Origin: Gemmatimonadota bacterium
GTDB taxonomy: Bacteria > Gemmatimonadota > Gemmatimonadetes > Longimicrobiales > Gaopeijiaceae
Length of the DNA stretch: 7,826 nucleotides
Reading direction: 5' to 3'
Assembly (NCBI GenBank): GCA_002731735.1
Contig: PCCM01000010.1
Location: forward strand, 1 to 7,826
Below the pieces are notes generated by a model. That model saw only the letters and a list, made by a program, of their open reading frames with translations. It did not search any database and was not told the DNA's origin. Position numbers and translations under genes: made by a program. Positions 1 to 7,630 of the stretch are shown here, in pieces; position 1 is the first letter of the stretch, and each line of letters opens with the position of its first letter.

Positions 1-349
1 CGATGAATGTGGCCGCCTGCGCTTTTCGATCGATGAGGACACCCACGTAGGCTTCCGTATCAATGTCTTCCGCCGGCGTGATGAGCACTTTCTCCACCGT
101 AAGGCCCGAAATCTTCATGCCCAGAATGTTCTCGGCATGCTCACGGACCTCGGACGTCGAGGCGGCCAGCTTCACACCGCCCGCTTTACCCCGTCCCCCA
201 GAATGAACTTGAGCCTTCACGACCACAGTCCCCCCATATCGTTCCGCGATCGCTACCGCCTCGTCGGGCGTGGTGGCGACCTCTCCAGGAGGCACTGGTA
301 TGCCGTTGGCACGTAGAATTTCTTTGGCCTGATACTCATGGATGTCCAT
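1..349 (-). CDS. sucC: Succinyl-CoA synthetase (ADP-forming) beta subunit, N-terminal part
   Basis: This is the first 116 codons of the beta subunit of succinate-CoA ligase, the cytoplasmic TCA-cycle enzyme that converts succinyl-CoA to succinate and makes ATP (or GTP). The gene runs off the left edge. The start MDIHEYQAKEIL matches the family opening M-x-x-HEYQAK. The ATP-grasp segment VVVKAQVHSGGRGKAGGVK lies at about residues 42-60, and Lys45 corresponds to ATP-binding Lys46 of E. coli SucC. Residue 20 is proline; from memory, Pro at this position goes with ATP-preferring enzymes and Gln with GTP-preferring ones, so ATP use is a tentative inference. The ATG at 349 is chosen because the family begins exactly there. 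It lies 7 bases after the stop of the UPF0182 gene and has no clear Shine-Dalgarno sequence, so translation may be coupled to that gene. sucD would be expected next, outside the window. The identity is secure. Confidence 0.96.
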   Translation of the reverse strand, partial: MDIHEYQAKEILRANGIPVPPGEVATTPDEAVAIAERYGGTVVVKAQVHSGGRGKAGGVKLAASTSEVREHAENILGMKISGLTVEKVLITPAEDIDTEAYVGVLIDRKAQAATFI

Positions 350-356
350 GGCGCTA

Positions 357-3119
357 CTAGTTCGTGGGACCGGTGGAAAGTCGCTCGAGGAGGGCTCGGA
401 GTTCGTCGAGCGCGTCTCCGAACCCCTGGAAGTCACCGGTACGTAGGGCGGCATCGGCCGCCTCGAGCAGCGCCAAGGCCTCTGCTGGCCATTGGTCGGT
501 GTCAAGGGAGGGCAGATCCAACGGACCGTCGACGAAGATCAGGTCAGGGGCAGACGCGTCGGCGATCCGGGCCAGTGCCTGGATCGATTCTTGAAGCGTC
601 TCCTCCATCGCAACGCGGTATCCGTCACTTACGACGAACCGCGTGAGGTCAGGGATCGCGTCCTCTTCGGCAGCAAGGAACACCGGCTCCATGTAGAGAA
701 GTGTTCTGCCGACCGGTACCAGATGCAGATGCCCGGTCCACACCTGGCTCCCGCCGGTTCTCCACAACGAGAACTGCTGCGAGATGACCGGATCCTGCTC
801 GATCAGCGCCTCCACCTGACGTGGCCCTGGTACCTGATCCTCGACGGGGACGTCGAACAGAACGAGTTCGCCGTAACGGTCGGGATCGCTCGAAGCGGTC
901 AAGATGGCCGTAAGGTTTTGCCGTCCACGGGGCACGAACACGGAGGTGAGGAGAAAGTCACTCTCCTCCTCTCCCGGAAGCCGATATAGCCCGTACTCCG
1001 GCTGATATGGCACGGGGGTAGTACCCTGGGCCAACTCCTGCGGCAGGGTCCAAACATCCTGCTGGCCGTGGAACAACGGAGACGTCTCCTGGTGGTACTG
1101 GTAGAGGACACGGGCCTGGAGGCTCAGCATGGATCGGGGATACCGGATGTGGTCGCGTAACCCCCCCGGCATGTCGCTCAAGGGCCGGAACAGCCCTGGA
1201 AGGCCCTGGGCATATGCCTGAAGCAGTGGATCCACGTCGTCGACGATGTAGAAATTCACTTCGCCCGTGACTCCGTCGATCGTGATCTTCACACTGTTTC
1301 GGACGTACCGAACCGCCCTTCCCGCCTCGAGATCCTGCAGCGTCGACAGAGGGAAAGAACTCGTCCAGGTGAATCCCTCCAGAATCCAGACGATGCGCCC
1401 TTCGTGAATGACCGGGTAGGGGGCCTCAGGAAACCGGAGAAGCTGCCCAGAAATTCGTGTCACTCGATCCAGAACATCCCTTCGGAACACGAATCTGCTG
1501 CTCCGGTTCACCTCCCCGGCGATGAGTAGATTCCAATCTCGGAAACGCCAAGCGAGGGCCAGCCTCCTCAAGGGTGAATCGAGTTGTATGCCCGCGGGAA
1601 AATCGACCCCGGGCTGCTGCTCCCCCCTATCCACACCTGCCGCATCCCCCGTAGCCACGGGATCGACAATGGCATATTCCTGGGGGCGTATTCCTATGTA
1701 GACTTCCGGGCGCGTCAAGTTGACACCTAATGGCGCGTCGTCGCTCGCCGAAAATTCCGGGGGAATCCCAGACACGAACATCGAGGGACGCCCTTCTGGT
1801 GTGCGGTCCGTAGCCGCGCTGACGACCGCCCCCATCCCCCGGATGTACTCGTCCCGGAGGTGTAGATTCTGCCAGTTCTGATCTTGGATCCCTCTCGGAA
1901 GAACCTCCCGTACTGCTAGCGTTACCGGGACCAACCCGTCCAGACTCTCGTAGCGGTCCACGGTCACCCCCGAAAACTCGTAGTACGGGTAGCGGGCCTC
2001 CAACTGTCGGTAGGTCGTCAGAAGCGCTTGTGAACTCCAGATGGGAAGGCCCTCGAATTGGGCGGCCGCCGCTAGCCAGTCCACGTTGGGGGTCCGCTCG
2101 TAATCAAACTCGCGTCGCTCTAGATCCGTCAGGTCGAACCCCATCTTGGTGAACCGCATGTTCTCCAGGATGTACTCCGATTCCCGTTCCAGCTCATTGG
2201 GCTCTACCCGAAAGCGCTGTACGAAGGACGGATACACCTGTCCCACAGCCAGTCCACCCACGATCAAGAGTCCGAAGGTGACCATCAGGGGCAGGAGACG
2301 GTTCTTGAAGCCGGTCCACAACGCGGCCGCGGACACGGCGAGAGCGAGCACGGCGAGGACGTTGTATGCGAGCATGCGGGCCCCGGCGTCGGTGAATCCG
2401 AAGATTCCCTGTACGCCAGAGGATCCGTTCAGCAGGAGCACGTAACGGAACACGTAGAACTGCCCAGCCAACACGGCGAAGAACACGGCGGCGATAACGC
2501 CAAGGTGCTTCCGAGGGCGGTCCTCGATTACCAATCGCCCCTGTCCCCATTGGAGCGCCCCGGTGCCGGCATAACCCGCGGCGGAAAGTGTAAAAATGAG
2601 GAAGGAAACAACTAGCCCGGCGACCGCCGCCGCCCTCAGAAGGGGTAATCGGAGGACGAAGAACGTCAGATCCCGACCCAGGATAGGATCCGTCACTCCC
2701 CATTCCGGTGCGTTGAGGAGAAAGAGGACGTCAAGACCCATGGACCCGGGGATTGAAGCAGCAAACCAAGCTCCCCCCAACACAGAAAATACGCCGATGC
2801 CCCAAACCACGTAGTTCTCGGGGATTTGCTCTGAAATCACGAGATCGCCCACCTGTCGCTTGATCCGGATTCCACCGAGCGCGCGCGCAATAACTCGCAG
2901 GTTGAAGAAGAACGCCACACCCACGAACAGACCCCCGATCAGCTGCACACCCCATTCCCAGAAAAATCGAGTCCAAAAGACCGAGGAGTACCCGACGGAA
3001 TTGAACCAAAGAATCTCTATGTAGGCCTGGGCCGCGATCCGTCCGAGCAACGAGATCGTCAGCAACGCGATGCCTATCGTGACCAGGAGGCGACCGCCTC
3101 TGAGTTTTGAGTGATCCAT
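357..3119 (-). CDS. UPF0182 (COG1615) family membrane protein, function unknown
   Basis: A 920-residue integral membrane protein. Seven hydrophobic segments lie at about 10-32, 52-74, 103-123, 160-182, 206-230, 249-271 and 276-296. Positive charges in the N-terminus and in the loops after segments 2, 4 and 6 predict N-inside and C-outside, which places residues 297-920 outside the membrane. Family hallmarks seen: ILWFNSVGYSSVF (36-48); DPILGRDLTFFVLRLP (144-159); the stretch after segment 7 with QRFRVEPNEL (301-310) followed by YILEN; VKITIDGVTGEVNFYIVDD (610-628) followed by DP; LRDHIRYP (654-661); and an alpha-helical C-terminus with LRTGDFQGFGDALDEL. The length is typical of the family. 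No biochemical role is established for it. The start at 3119 has a strong ribosome-binding site; an upstream in-frame ATG at 3164 would add 15 residues overlapping the mutase gene and has no such support. The motif around 425-430 and the one around 563-584 differ from the family pattern I recall. The protein ends at tandem TAG TAG stops. Confidence 0.93.
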   Translation of the reverse strand: MDHSKLRGGRLLVTIGIALLTISLLGRIAAQAYIEILWFNSVGYSSVFWTRFFWEWGVQLIGGLFVGVAFFFNLRVIARALGGIRIKRQVGDLVISEQIPENYVVWGIGVFSVLGGAWFAASIPGSMGLDVLFLLNAPEWGVTDPILGRDLTFFVLRLPLLRAAAVAGLVVSFLIFTLSAAGYAGTGALQWGQGRLVIEDRPRKHLGVIAAVFFAVLAGQFYVFRYVLLLNGSSGVQGIFGFTDAGARMLAYNVLAVLALAVSAAALWTGFKNRLLPLMVTFGLLIVGGLAVGQVYPSFVQRFRVEPNELERESEYILENMRFTKMGFDLTDLERREFDYERTPNVDWLAAAAQFEGLPIWSSQALLTTYRQLEARYPYYEFSGVTVDRYESLDGLVPVTLAVREVLPRGIQDQNWQNLHLRDEYIRGMGAVVSAATDRTPEGRPSMFVSGIPPEFSASDDAPLGVNLTRPEVYIGIRPQEYAIVDPVATGDAAGVDRGEQQPGVDFPAGIQLDSPLRRLALAWRFRDWNLLIAGEVNRSSRFVFRRDVLDRVTRISGQLLRFPEAPYPVIHEGRIVWILEGFTWTSSFPLSTLQDLEAGRAVRYVRNSVKITIDGVTGEVNFYIVDDVDPLLQAYAQGLPGLFRPLSDMPGGLRDHIRYPRSMLSLQARVLYQYHQETSPLFHGQQDVWTLPQELAQGTTPVPYQPEYGLYRLPGEEESDFLLTSVFVPRGRQNLTAILTASSDPDRYGELVLFDVPVEDQVPGPRQVEALIEQDPVISQQFSLWRTGGSQVWTGHLHLVPVGRTLLYMEPVFLAAEEDAIPDLTRFVVSDGYRVAMEETLQESIQALARIADASAPDLIFVDGPLDLPSLDTDQWPAEALALLEAADAALRTGDFQGFGDALDELRALLERLSTGPTN

Positions 3120-3120
3120 T

Positions 3121-4500
3121 TTACACCTCCACACCTTTCGTCCGCAGCCACGATTCGATCTCACCGCGAATGGTGGTCAGTTGCCCTTCGGTTTCGGCTT
3201 CATAACGCGCCACTAGGATCGGCTGCGTATTGGAAGCTCTCAGGAGGCCCCATCCACCGTCGAATTTCACTCGTGCACCATCAACTTCGACCACGTCTCG
3301 AATCTCCCTGAAGTGGTTCTGAGCCGCCTCTACGATGGCGAACTTGGTTTCTTCGGTTACCTCAATGCGCAACTCTGGCGTGGACACGTACACCGGAAAG
3401 TCGGAGACCAGCTCCGAGAGAGTACGCCCGGACCGTGCGATCAGGTCCATCAGCCGGCAAGCCGCATAAGGCGCATCATCAAACCCGAGGTAATTGTCGG
3501 CGACGCAGATATGGCCGGACAGCTCGCCCCCGAGGGCCGCATCCGTCTCCCTCATCTTCTCCTTGATCAGGGAGTGTCCAGTTTTCCACATGATCGCCTC
3601 CCCACCGGCCCTCGAAAATTCGTCTGAAACCACTTGAGAACACTTCACGTCGAAGACGAGTTTTTGCCCCGGCCCCCGTAGGCGGAGGATGTCGAGCCCG
3701 AACAGCAACAGCAGGAGGTCTCCGCGAACGATCTGGCCGTTCTCGTCAACCACCCCGATACGGTCTGCGTCTCCATCGAACCCGATCCCTAATTCGGCCC
3801 CCTCGAGGCGTACCGTGTCGATCAAGTCCACCAGGTACTCGTCCACGGTCGGATCCGGATGGTGGTTGGGGAACGTGCCGTCCGACTCACAATACAGGGG
3901 AACGACCTCGGCACCGAGCGCTTCGAGTAACTCCACGCCCACGAGCGATCCAACGCCATTTCCGCAATCCAGCACGATCTTGACCGGACGCGAAAGGTCG
4001 AACCGTCCGGCCAGATCCGCCACGTAACGATCCAGGAGATCGACGCGTTCGGAAGTGCCGGCACCTTCTCTGAACTCACCCGTACCTATGGCGTGCTTGA
4101 TTTCCTGAATCCGGTCGCCGTATACCGACATGGCCTGGAGCGTCATCTTGATGCCGTTCCACCCCGGAGGATTGTGGGAACCCGTGATCTGAATTCCGCC
4201 ATCCGTGGGAAGGGTCTGCTCGGCCCAGTAGAGCGAGGGTGTGGGAACGGTCCCGATATCCACGACGTCGGCGCCGGAGCCGTTGAGCCCTCGGATCAAG
4301 CCAGAGGCCAGTGCCGGAGAAGAGGGACGGTTGTCCTGCCCCACAGCGACGCGAGGAATCCGGCCAAGCTGTTGGTAGGCCATGGTCGCGTAGCCACGCC
4401 CGACGCCCTCGCAGACGTCGGGAGTCAGTTCAGCGTCGACAAGACCGCGAATATCGTACTGGCGGAAGATGTGTTCAGGCGCAGATATGGAAGCAGGCAT
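3121..4500 (-). CDS. Phosphomannomutase/phosphoglucomutase (alpha-D-phosphohexomutase)
   Basis: A 459-residue cytoplasmic enzyme that interconverts hexose 6-phosphate and hexose 1-phosphate (mannose and/or glucose), feeding nucleotide-sugar synthesis for polysaccharides and cell-surface glycans. All four active-site elements are visible: the phosphoserine loop TGSHNP at 106-111 (Ser108), the metal-binding loop DGDADR at 242-247, the sugar-recognition loop GGELSGH at 324-330 (Glu326, Ser328), and the phosphate-binding loop RASNTQP at 421-427. KTGHS is at 306-310. These positions agree with Pseudomonas aeruginosa AlgC to within about one residue, and the length is close (AlgC is about 463). The GEMSGH-type loop fits dual mannose/glucose enzymes rather than phosphoglucosamine mutase GlmM, but the sequence alone does not fix the preferred sugar. 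The ATG at 4500 lies 5 bases after the nuoN stop and has no good Shine-Dalgarno sequence; the protein start MPASISAPEHIFRQYDIRG fits the family. The gene ends one base before the UPF0182 start. The names algC, manB or pgm would all be possible, so no symbol is assigned. Confidence 0.95.
   Translation of the reverse strand: MPASISAPEHIFRQYDIRGLVDAELTPDVCEGVGRGYATMAYQQLGRIPRVAVGQDNRPSSPALASGLIRGLNGSGADVVDIGTVPTPSLYWAEQTLPTDGGIQITGSHNPPGWNGIKMTLQAMSVYGDRIQEIKHAIGTGEFREGAGTSERVDLLDRYVADLAGRFDLSRPVKIVLDCGNGVGSLVGVELLEALGAEVVPLYCESDGTFPNHHPDPTVDEYLVDLIDTVRLEGAELGIGFDGDADRIGVVDENGQIVRGDLLLLLFGLDILRLRGPGQKLVFDVKCSQVVSDEFSRAGGEAIMWKTGHSLIKEKMRETDAALGGELSGHICVADNYLGFDDAPYAACRLMDLIARSGRTLSELVSDFPVYVSTPELRIEVTEETKFAIVEAAQNHFREIRDVVEVDGARVKFDGGWGLLRASNTQPILVARYEAETEGQLTTIRGEIESWLRTKGVEV
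3124..3130 (-). promoter_or_regulatory. Shine-Dalgarno site of the UPF0182 gene
   Basis: On the minus strand this reads GGAGGTG. The GGAGG core is separated by 6 bases from the ATG at 3119, which is ideal spacing. It lies inside the last codons of the upstream mutase gene (GTG GAG GTG TAA). It decides the UPF0182 start in favour of 3119 over the in-frame ATG at 3164. It is the only strong Shine-Dalgarno sequence at any of the five junctions in this window. Confidence 0.85.
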
Positions 4501-4505
4501 GGAGT

Positions 4506-6014
4506 TCAGGGAACCAGACCGATCAACTCTGGACCCAGGGCGGAAAGGACACCGACACTCGAACGTGCCAATGCCAAGGTTGCTCCGGGGAAAACACCCA
4601 GATACAGGATCAGGACCACGCAGGCAATCAAGGCCACGCGCATAGCAAAGGATACCTGGATCGGCTCACCGGCGACATCGGGAGGCGCATCCTTCATCCA
4701 CATGAACCAGGCCACGCGCAAGTAATACCAGTACGAAGCCACGGTCGTGAGCACGAGGATCACCGAGAGGTAAACGAAATTGGACTCCATCGCCCCCTGT
4801 AGGAGGTAGACCTTCGCCATGAAACCTCCCGTTCCAGGAAAACCGGCCAGCGAAAGCAGAAAGACCGTGAGGAGGACACCGAGTAACGGCTGCCTCCAAC
4901 CGAATCCCGCGTAATCCTCAATTTCGAGACGGTCCTCTCCCTCACCAGATACCAGGATGACGATGGCAAAGGCGCCGATATTCATCAGCGTATAGGTCAG
5001 CAGATAGAACAGTAGCCCGGCGGAAGCCGTGCTGTTAGCAACAACGATCGCCACCATGAGGTAGCCCGCGTGTGCGATCCCGGAATAAGCGAGCATCCGT
5101 TTGACACTGACCTGCACCGTGGCGATGAGATTGCCGAACACCATCGTGAGCACGGCAAGCCACCACAGAATCGTCCACCAAACCTCGTAGGCACCCTCGA
5201 AGGCGACGGAAAAGACACGAAAAAACGCCAGGAACGCGCCGGCTTTGACGGCCACGGACATGAAGGCCGTAACCGGGGTCGGCGCTCCCTCATAGACGTC
5301 CGGCGTCCACATATGGAACGGAATCACCGTGACCTTGAAAGAGAATCCGACCGCCAGAAGCGCGATACCGAACACGAGAAGAGCGTCGTGCGCATTTCCG
5401 CTCGCAACAGAATTCGCGATGGCCTCGATATGCGTGCTGCCCGTCGCGCCGTATACGAGGGCTATCCCGTAGAGAAAAAAACCGGTCGAGAAAGCACCCA
5501 GCAAAAAGTACTTGAGTCCGGCCTCGGCCGATCGGGGATCCCTCCGGTTGATGGCCGCCAATACGTAGGCCGCGATCGACATGATCTCCAAGCCGAGGAA
5601 GACGACGATCAGGTCGCGTGCGGCGGCCATGACCATCAATCCCACGGTCGCATAGATCAGCAACGCGTAGAACTCCGCCGCCTGAAGGCCCTGCCGTCTT
5701 ATGTAGCCCTGACTGATCAGCACACCGAGCACGGCGCCGGAAAGAATGATCCAGTTCGAGAACAACGCGAAGCGGTCCAGCGCGATCATCGAATGCGTCC
5801 CCACTTCAGTGACACTGTAAAGCCAACCGTTCGCTAGAGCGGCCGCCAGGATTCCCAGGACAGAAAGCCATCCCAGGTCGGCCGATGTCCGCGGACCATC
5901 GGGACGGCGGGAACTGACCCCGACCAGAAGGACAACGATCCCCCATACCGACAAGATGACCTCTGGTGCCAGAGCTACGATGAAATGCGCCTGATTACTG
6001 AAATCGAGTTCCAT
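4506..6014 (-). CDS. nuoN: NADH-quinone oxidoreductase subunit N
   Basis: A 502-residue, highly hydrophobic subunit of respiratory complex I. It is one of the three antiporter-like proton-pumping subunits in the membrane arm and is expected to have 14 transmembrane helices. The residues of the proton path are present: Glu143 in FLGLEIMSIAAYVL, Lys227 in FSFKVTVIPFHMW, Lys257 in SVAVKAGAFLAFF and Lys400 in FPGTGGFMAKVYLL. The first three correspond to E. coli Glu133, Lys217 and Lys247, a constant offset of 10, and the fourth to Lys395. The signature PDVYEGAPTPVTAFMS follows Lys227. VKRMLAYSGIAHAGYL (303-318) is another conserved stretch. The length is close to the E. coli protein (about 485). 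The start ATG at 6014 is 5 bases after the nuoM stop; upstream there is only a weak AAGAG. The gene is intact, with no missing key residue. Confidence 0.97.
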   Translation of the reverse strand: MELDFSNQAHFIVALAPEVILSVWGIVVLLVGVSSRRPDGPRTSADLGWLSVLGILAAALANGWLYSVTEVGTHSMIALDRFALFSNWIILSGAVLGVLISQGYIRRQGLQAAEFYALLIYATVGLMVMAAARDLIVVFLGLEIMSIAAYVLAAINRRDPRSAEAGLKYFLLGAFSTGFFLYGIALVYGATGSTHIEAIANSVASGNAHDALLVFGIALLAVGFSFKVTVIPFHMWTPDVYEGAPTPVTAFMSVAVKAGAFLAFFRVFSVAFEGAYEVWWTILWWLAVLTMVFGNLIATVQVSVKRMLAYSGIAHAGYLMVAIVVANSTASAGLLFYLLTYTLMNIGAFAIVILVSGEGEDRLEIEDYAGFGWRQPLLGVLLTVFLLSLAGFPGTGGFMAKVYLLQGAMESNFVYLSVILVLTTVASYWYYLRVAWFMWMKDAPPDVAGEPIQVSFAMRVALIACVVLILYLGVFPGATLALARSSVGVLSALGPELIGLVP

Positions 6015-6019
6015 AGCTC

Positions 6020-7630
6020 TTAGTCCATCGGCTCGGCGGCGGATCTGATCCGGTCGAGGATCACGTCCGGAGTATCACTCGGATCCGTCTCTTCCTCGCG
6101 GAACTCGACAAGGGCCGCACCAACCGGGGCCGCCGTGTCCACACGCTCGAGGACCATCTGGACGCTGGGCTCCATCCTGCGCAGCAGTGGGCTCGGATGT
6201 ACACCGATGACGATCATGAGAGAGATCATCGGCGCCAAGATGGCGACCTCGCGGCGGGACAGGTCTTGAACGGCCTGGTTCTCCGGCTTGTCCAGCGCGT
6301 TGAGGAAGACACGCTGCACCATCGGCAGCATGTAATACGCGGCAAAAATGACCCCGCTTGCCGCGACGATGGCCATGCCTGGATGGAGCTCGAAGGTACC
6401 GAGAAGCGCGAGGAACTCCCCGACGAACCCACTAGTGCCAGGCAACCCGATGGACGCCAGCGCCGTGATCACGAACGCAGTCGTCAGCCAGGGTGCGACA
6501 CGCCCGATACCGCCGAAGTCTGCGATCAGCCGGGTGTGGCGGCGCTCATACAGCATGCCTATGAGCAGAAAGAGGGCGCCCGTGGAGATCCCGTGGGAGA
6601 TCATGACCAACAACCCCCCCTGGAGTCCGTTCAGATTGAGGGCGAATACACCGATAACCACGAACCCCATGTGTGCTACGGAGGTGTACGCCACCAGCTT
6701 TTTCGCGTCGGGCTGAACGGCCGCCACCCACGACGCGTAGATGATACCGACAACACCCAAGGTGAGCATGAGTGTTACGACCCTCGGATCCTGAGCCGCA
6801 TAAGGGAAAAACGGCAACAGGAATCGCACGAACCCGTAGGTCCCCATCTTGAGCAGGACCGCCGCCAACACCACGGACCCCGGCGTCGGCGCCTCTACGT
6901 GCGCGTCCGGCAGCCAGGTATGGAACGGGAAGACGGGGACCTTGATTGCGAACGCCAACGCGAAGGCCCCAAACAACCACATCTGCTCACCCGGTGTCAG
7001 CGTAATCTGGAACAGGTCCACGAAGGCGAAGGACGCGACGCCGAGCAGTGCCTTGCCCCGGGCATACATGTACAGAATCCCCACCAACATCAGGAGGGAT
7101 CCGATCGCGGTGTAGAGGAAGAACTTTATCGCTGCATAGACTCTACGCTCTCCTCCCCATATTCCGATGATGAAATACATCGGAACCAGCGTCAGTTCGA
7201 AAAACACGTAGAACAGAAACAGATCCACGGCCGTGAACACCCCAACGACCCCGACCTCGAGAAGAAGCATGAGCGCGTAGAACGGCTTCTGTCGCTTCTT
7301 GATGTAGTTGAACGACCCCAGGATGGCGAGCGGGGTCGTGAAGGTGCTCAGCATGACCATGAACAGGCTGATCCCGTCCAGGCCGAGTGCGTAATTCACA
7401 CCCCATGCTTCGATCCACGGTAAGCTGCTCGAGAGTTGGTACCCCCCGCCCAGGTCCGGATCGTAGGCCCACCAAAGTCCCACGCTCAGGACGAAGACCA
7501 CGAGGCTCCAACCCAGGGCAAGTTCCTTGGCACGATCTTCGGCGGCCCAGAGAACGTGGACCATCCCCAGAAGCGGAAGCCAAATCAGTGCGTGGAGCAC
7601 CCAGCTTTCGTATGCCAATGCGTTCAACAT
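6020..7630 (-). CDS. nuoM: NADH-quinone oxidoreductase subunit M
   Basis: A 536-residue antiporter-like subunit of the complex I membrane arm. The key charged residues are present: Glu145 in FYVFFELTLVPMYF (E. coli Glu144), Lys230 in FAIKVPVFPFHTW (Lys234), Lys261 in VLLKMGTYGFVRF (Lys265), His320 in YTSVAHMGFV (His322), His346 in MISHGIS (His348) and Glu405 in GLPGTSGFVGEF (Glu407). The motif LPDAHVEAPTPGSV follows Lys230. The ATG at 7630 directly abuts the nuoL stop (TAG then ATG, no spacer) and has no Shine-Dalgarno sequence, which suggests translational coupling. The protein is about 27 residues longer than E. coli NuoM (509). The excess is a soluble tail after the last helix: residues 495-536 hold 12 acidic and 4 basic residues. 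Otherwise the gene is ordinary and intact. Confidence 0.97.
   Translation of the reverse strand: MLNALAYESWVLHALIWLPLLGMVHVLWAAEDRAKELALGWSLVVFVLSVGLWWAYDPDLGGGYQLSSSLPWIEAWGVNYALGLDGISLFMVMLSTFTTPLAILGSFNYIKKRQKPFYALMLLLEVGVVGVFTAVDLFLFYVFFELTLVPMYFIIGIWGGERRVYAAIKFFLYTAIGSLLMLVGILYMYARGKALLGVASFAFVDLFQITLTPGEQMWLFGAFALAFAIKVPVFPFHTWLPDAHVEAPTPGSVVLAAVLLKMGTYGFVRFLLPFFPYAAQDPRVVTLMLTLGVVGIIYASWVAAVQPDAKKLVAYTSVAHMGFVVIGVFALNLNGLQGGLLVMISHGISTGALFLLIGMLYERRHTRLIADFGGIGRVAPWLTTAFVITALASIGLPGTSGFVGEFLALLGTFELHPGMAIVAASGVIFAAYYMLPMVQRVFLNALDKPENQAVQDLSRREVAILAPMISLMIVIGVHPSPLLRRMEPSVQMVLERVDTAAPVGAALVEFREEETDPSDTPDVILDRIRSAAEPMD

Noticed and set aside
1161..1167. A run of seven C in the UPF0182 gene, a possible indel site (another lies at 6614-6620 in nuoM)
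   Set aside because: The reading frame and the family motifs continue correctly on both sides in both genes, so there is no sign of a frameshift.
3120..3145. Near-repeat GGTGTGGAGGTGT at the mutase/UPF0182 junction as a possible regulatory repeat
   Set aside because: It is explained by the last mutase codons plus the Shine-Dalgarno sequence; the repeat unit is only five bases and occurs twice.
4093..4725. A 210-codon plus-strand open frame spanning the mutase/nuoN junction
   Set aside because: It overlaps two well-identified genes on the other strand, has no family resemblance that I can see, and has no ribosome-binding site of note.
5070..5837. A 255-codon open frame on the plus strand opposite nuoN
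   Set aside because: Same charged, low-hydrophobicity composition with no recognisable domain; it is fully contained within nuoN.
6197..7423. A 408-codon open frame on the plus strand opposite nuoM
   Set aside because: Its product is extremely rich in Arg, Asp, Glu, His and Gln, as expected when a membrane protein with many N-T-N codons is read from the opposite strand (N-A-N codons). nuoM on the other strand has all family motifs, so this is a shadow.
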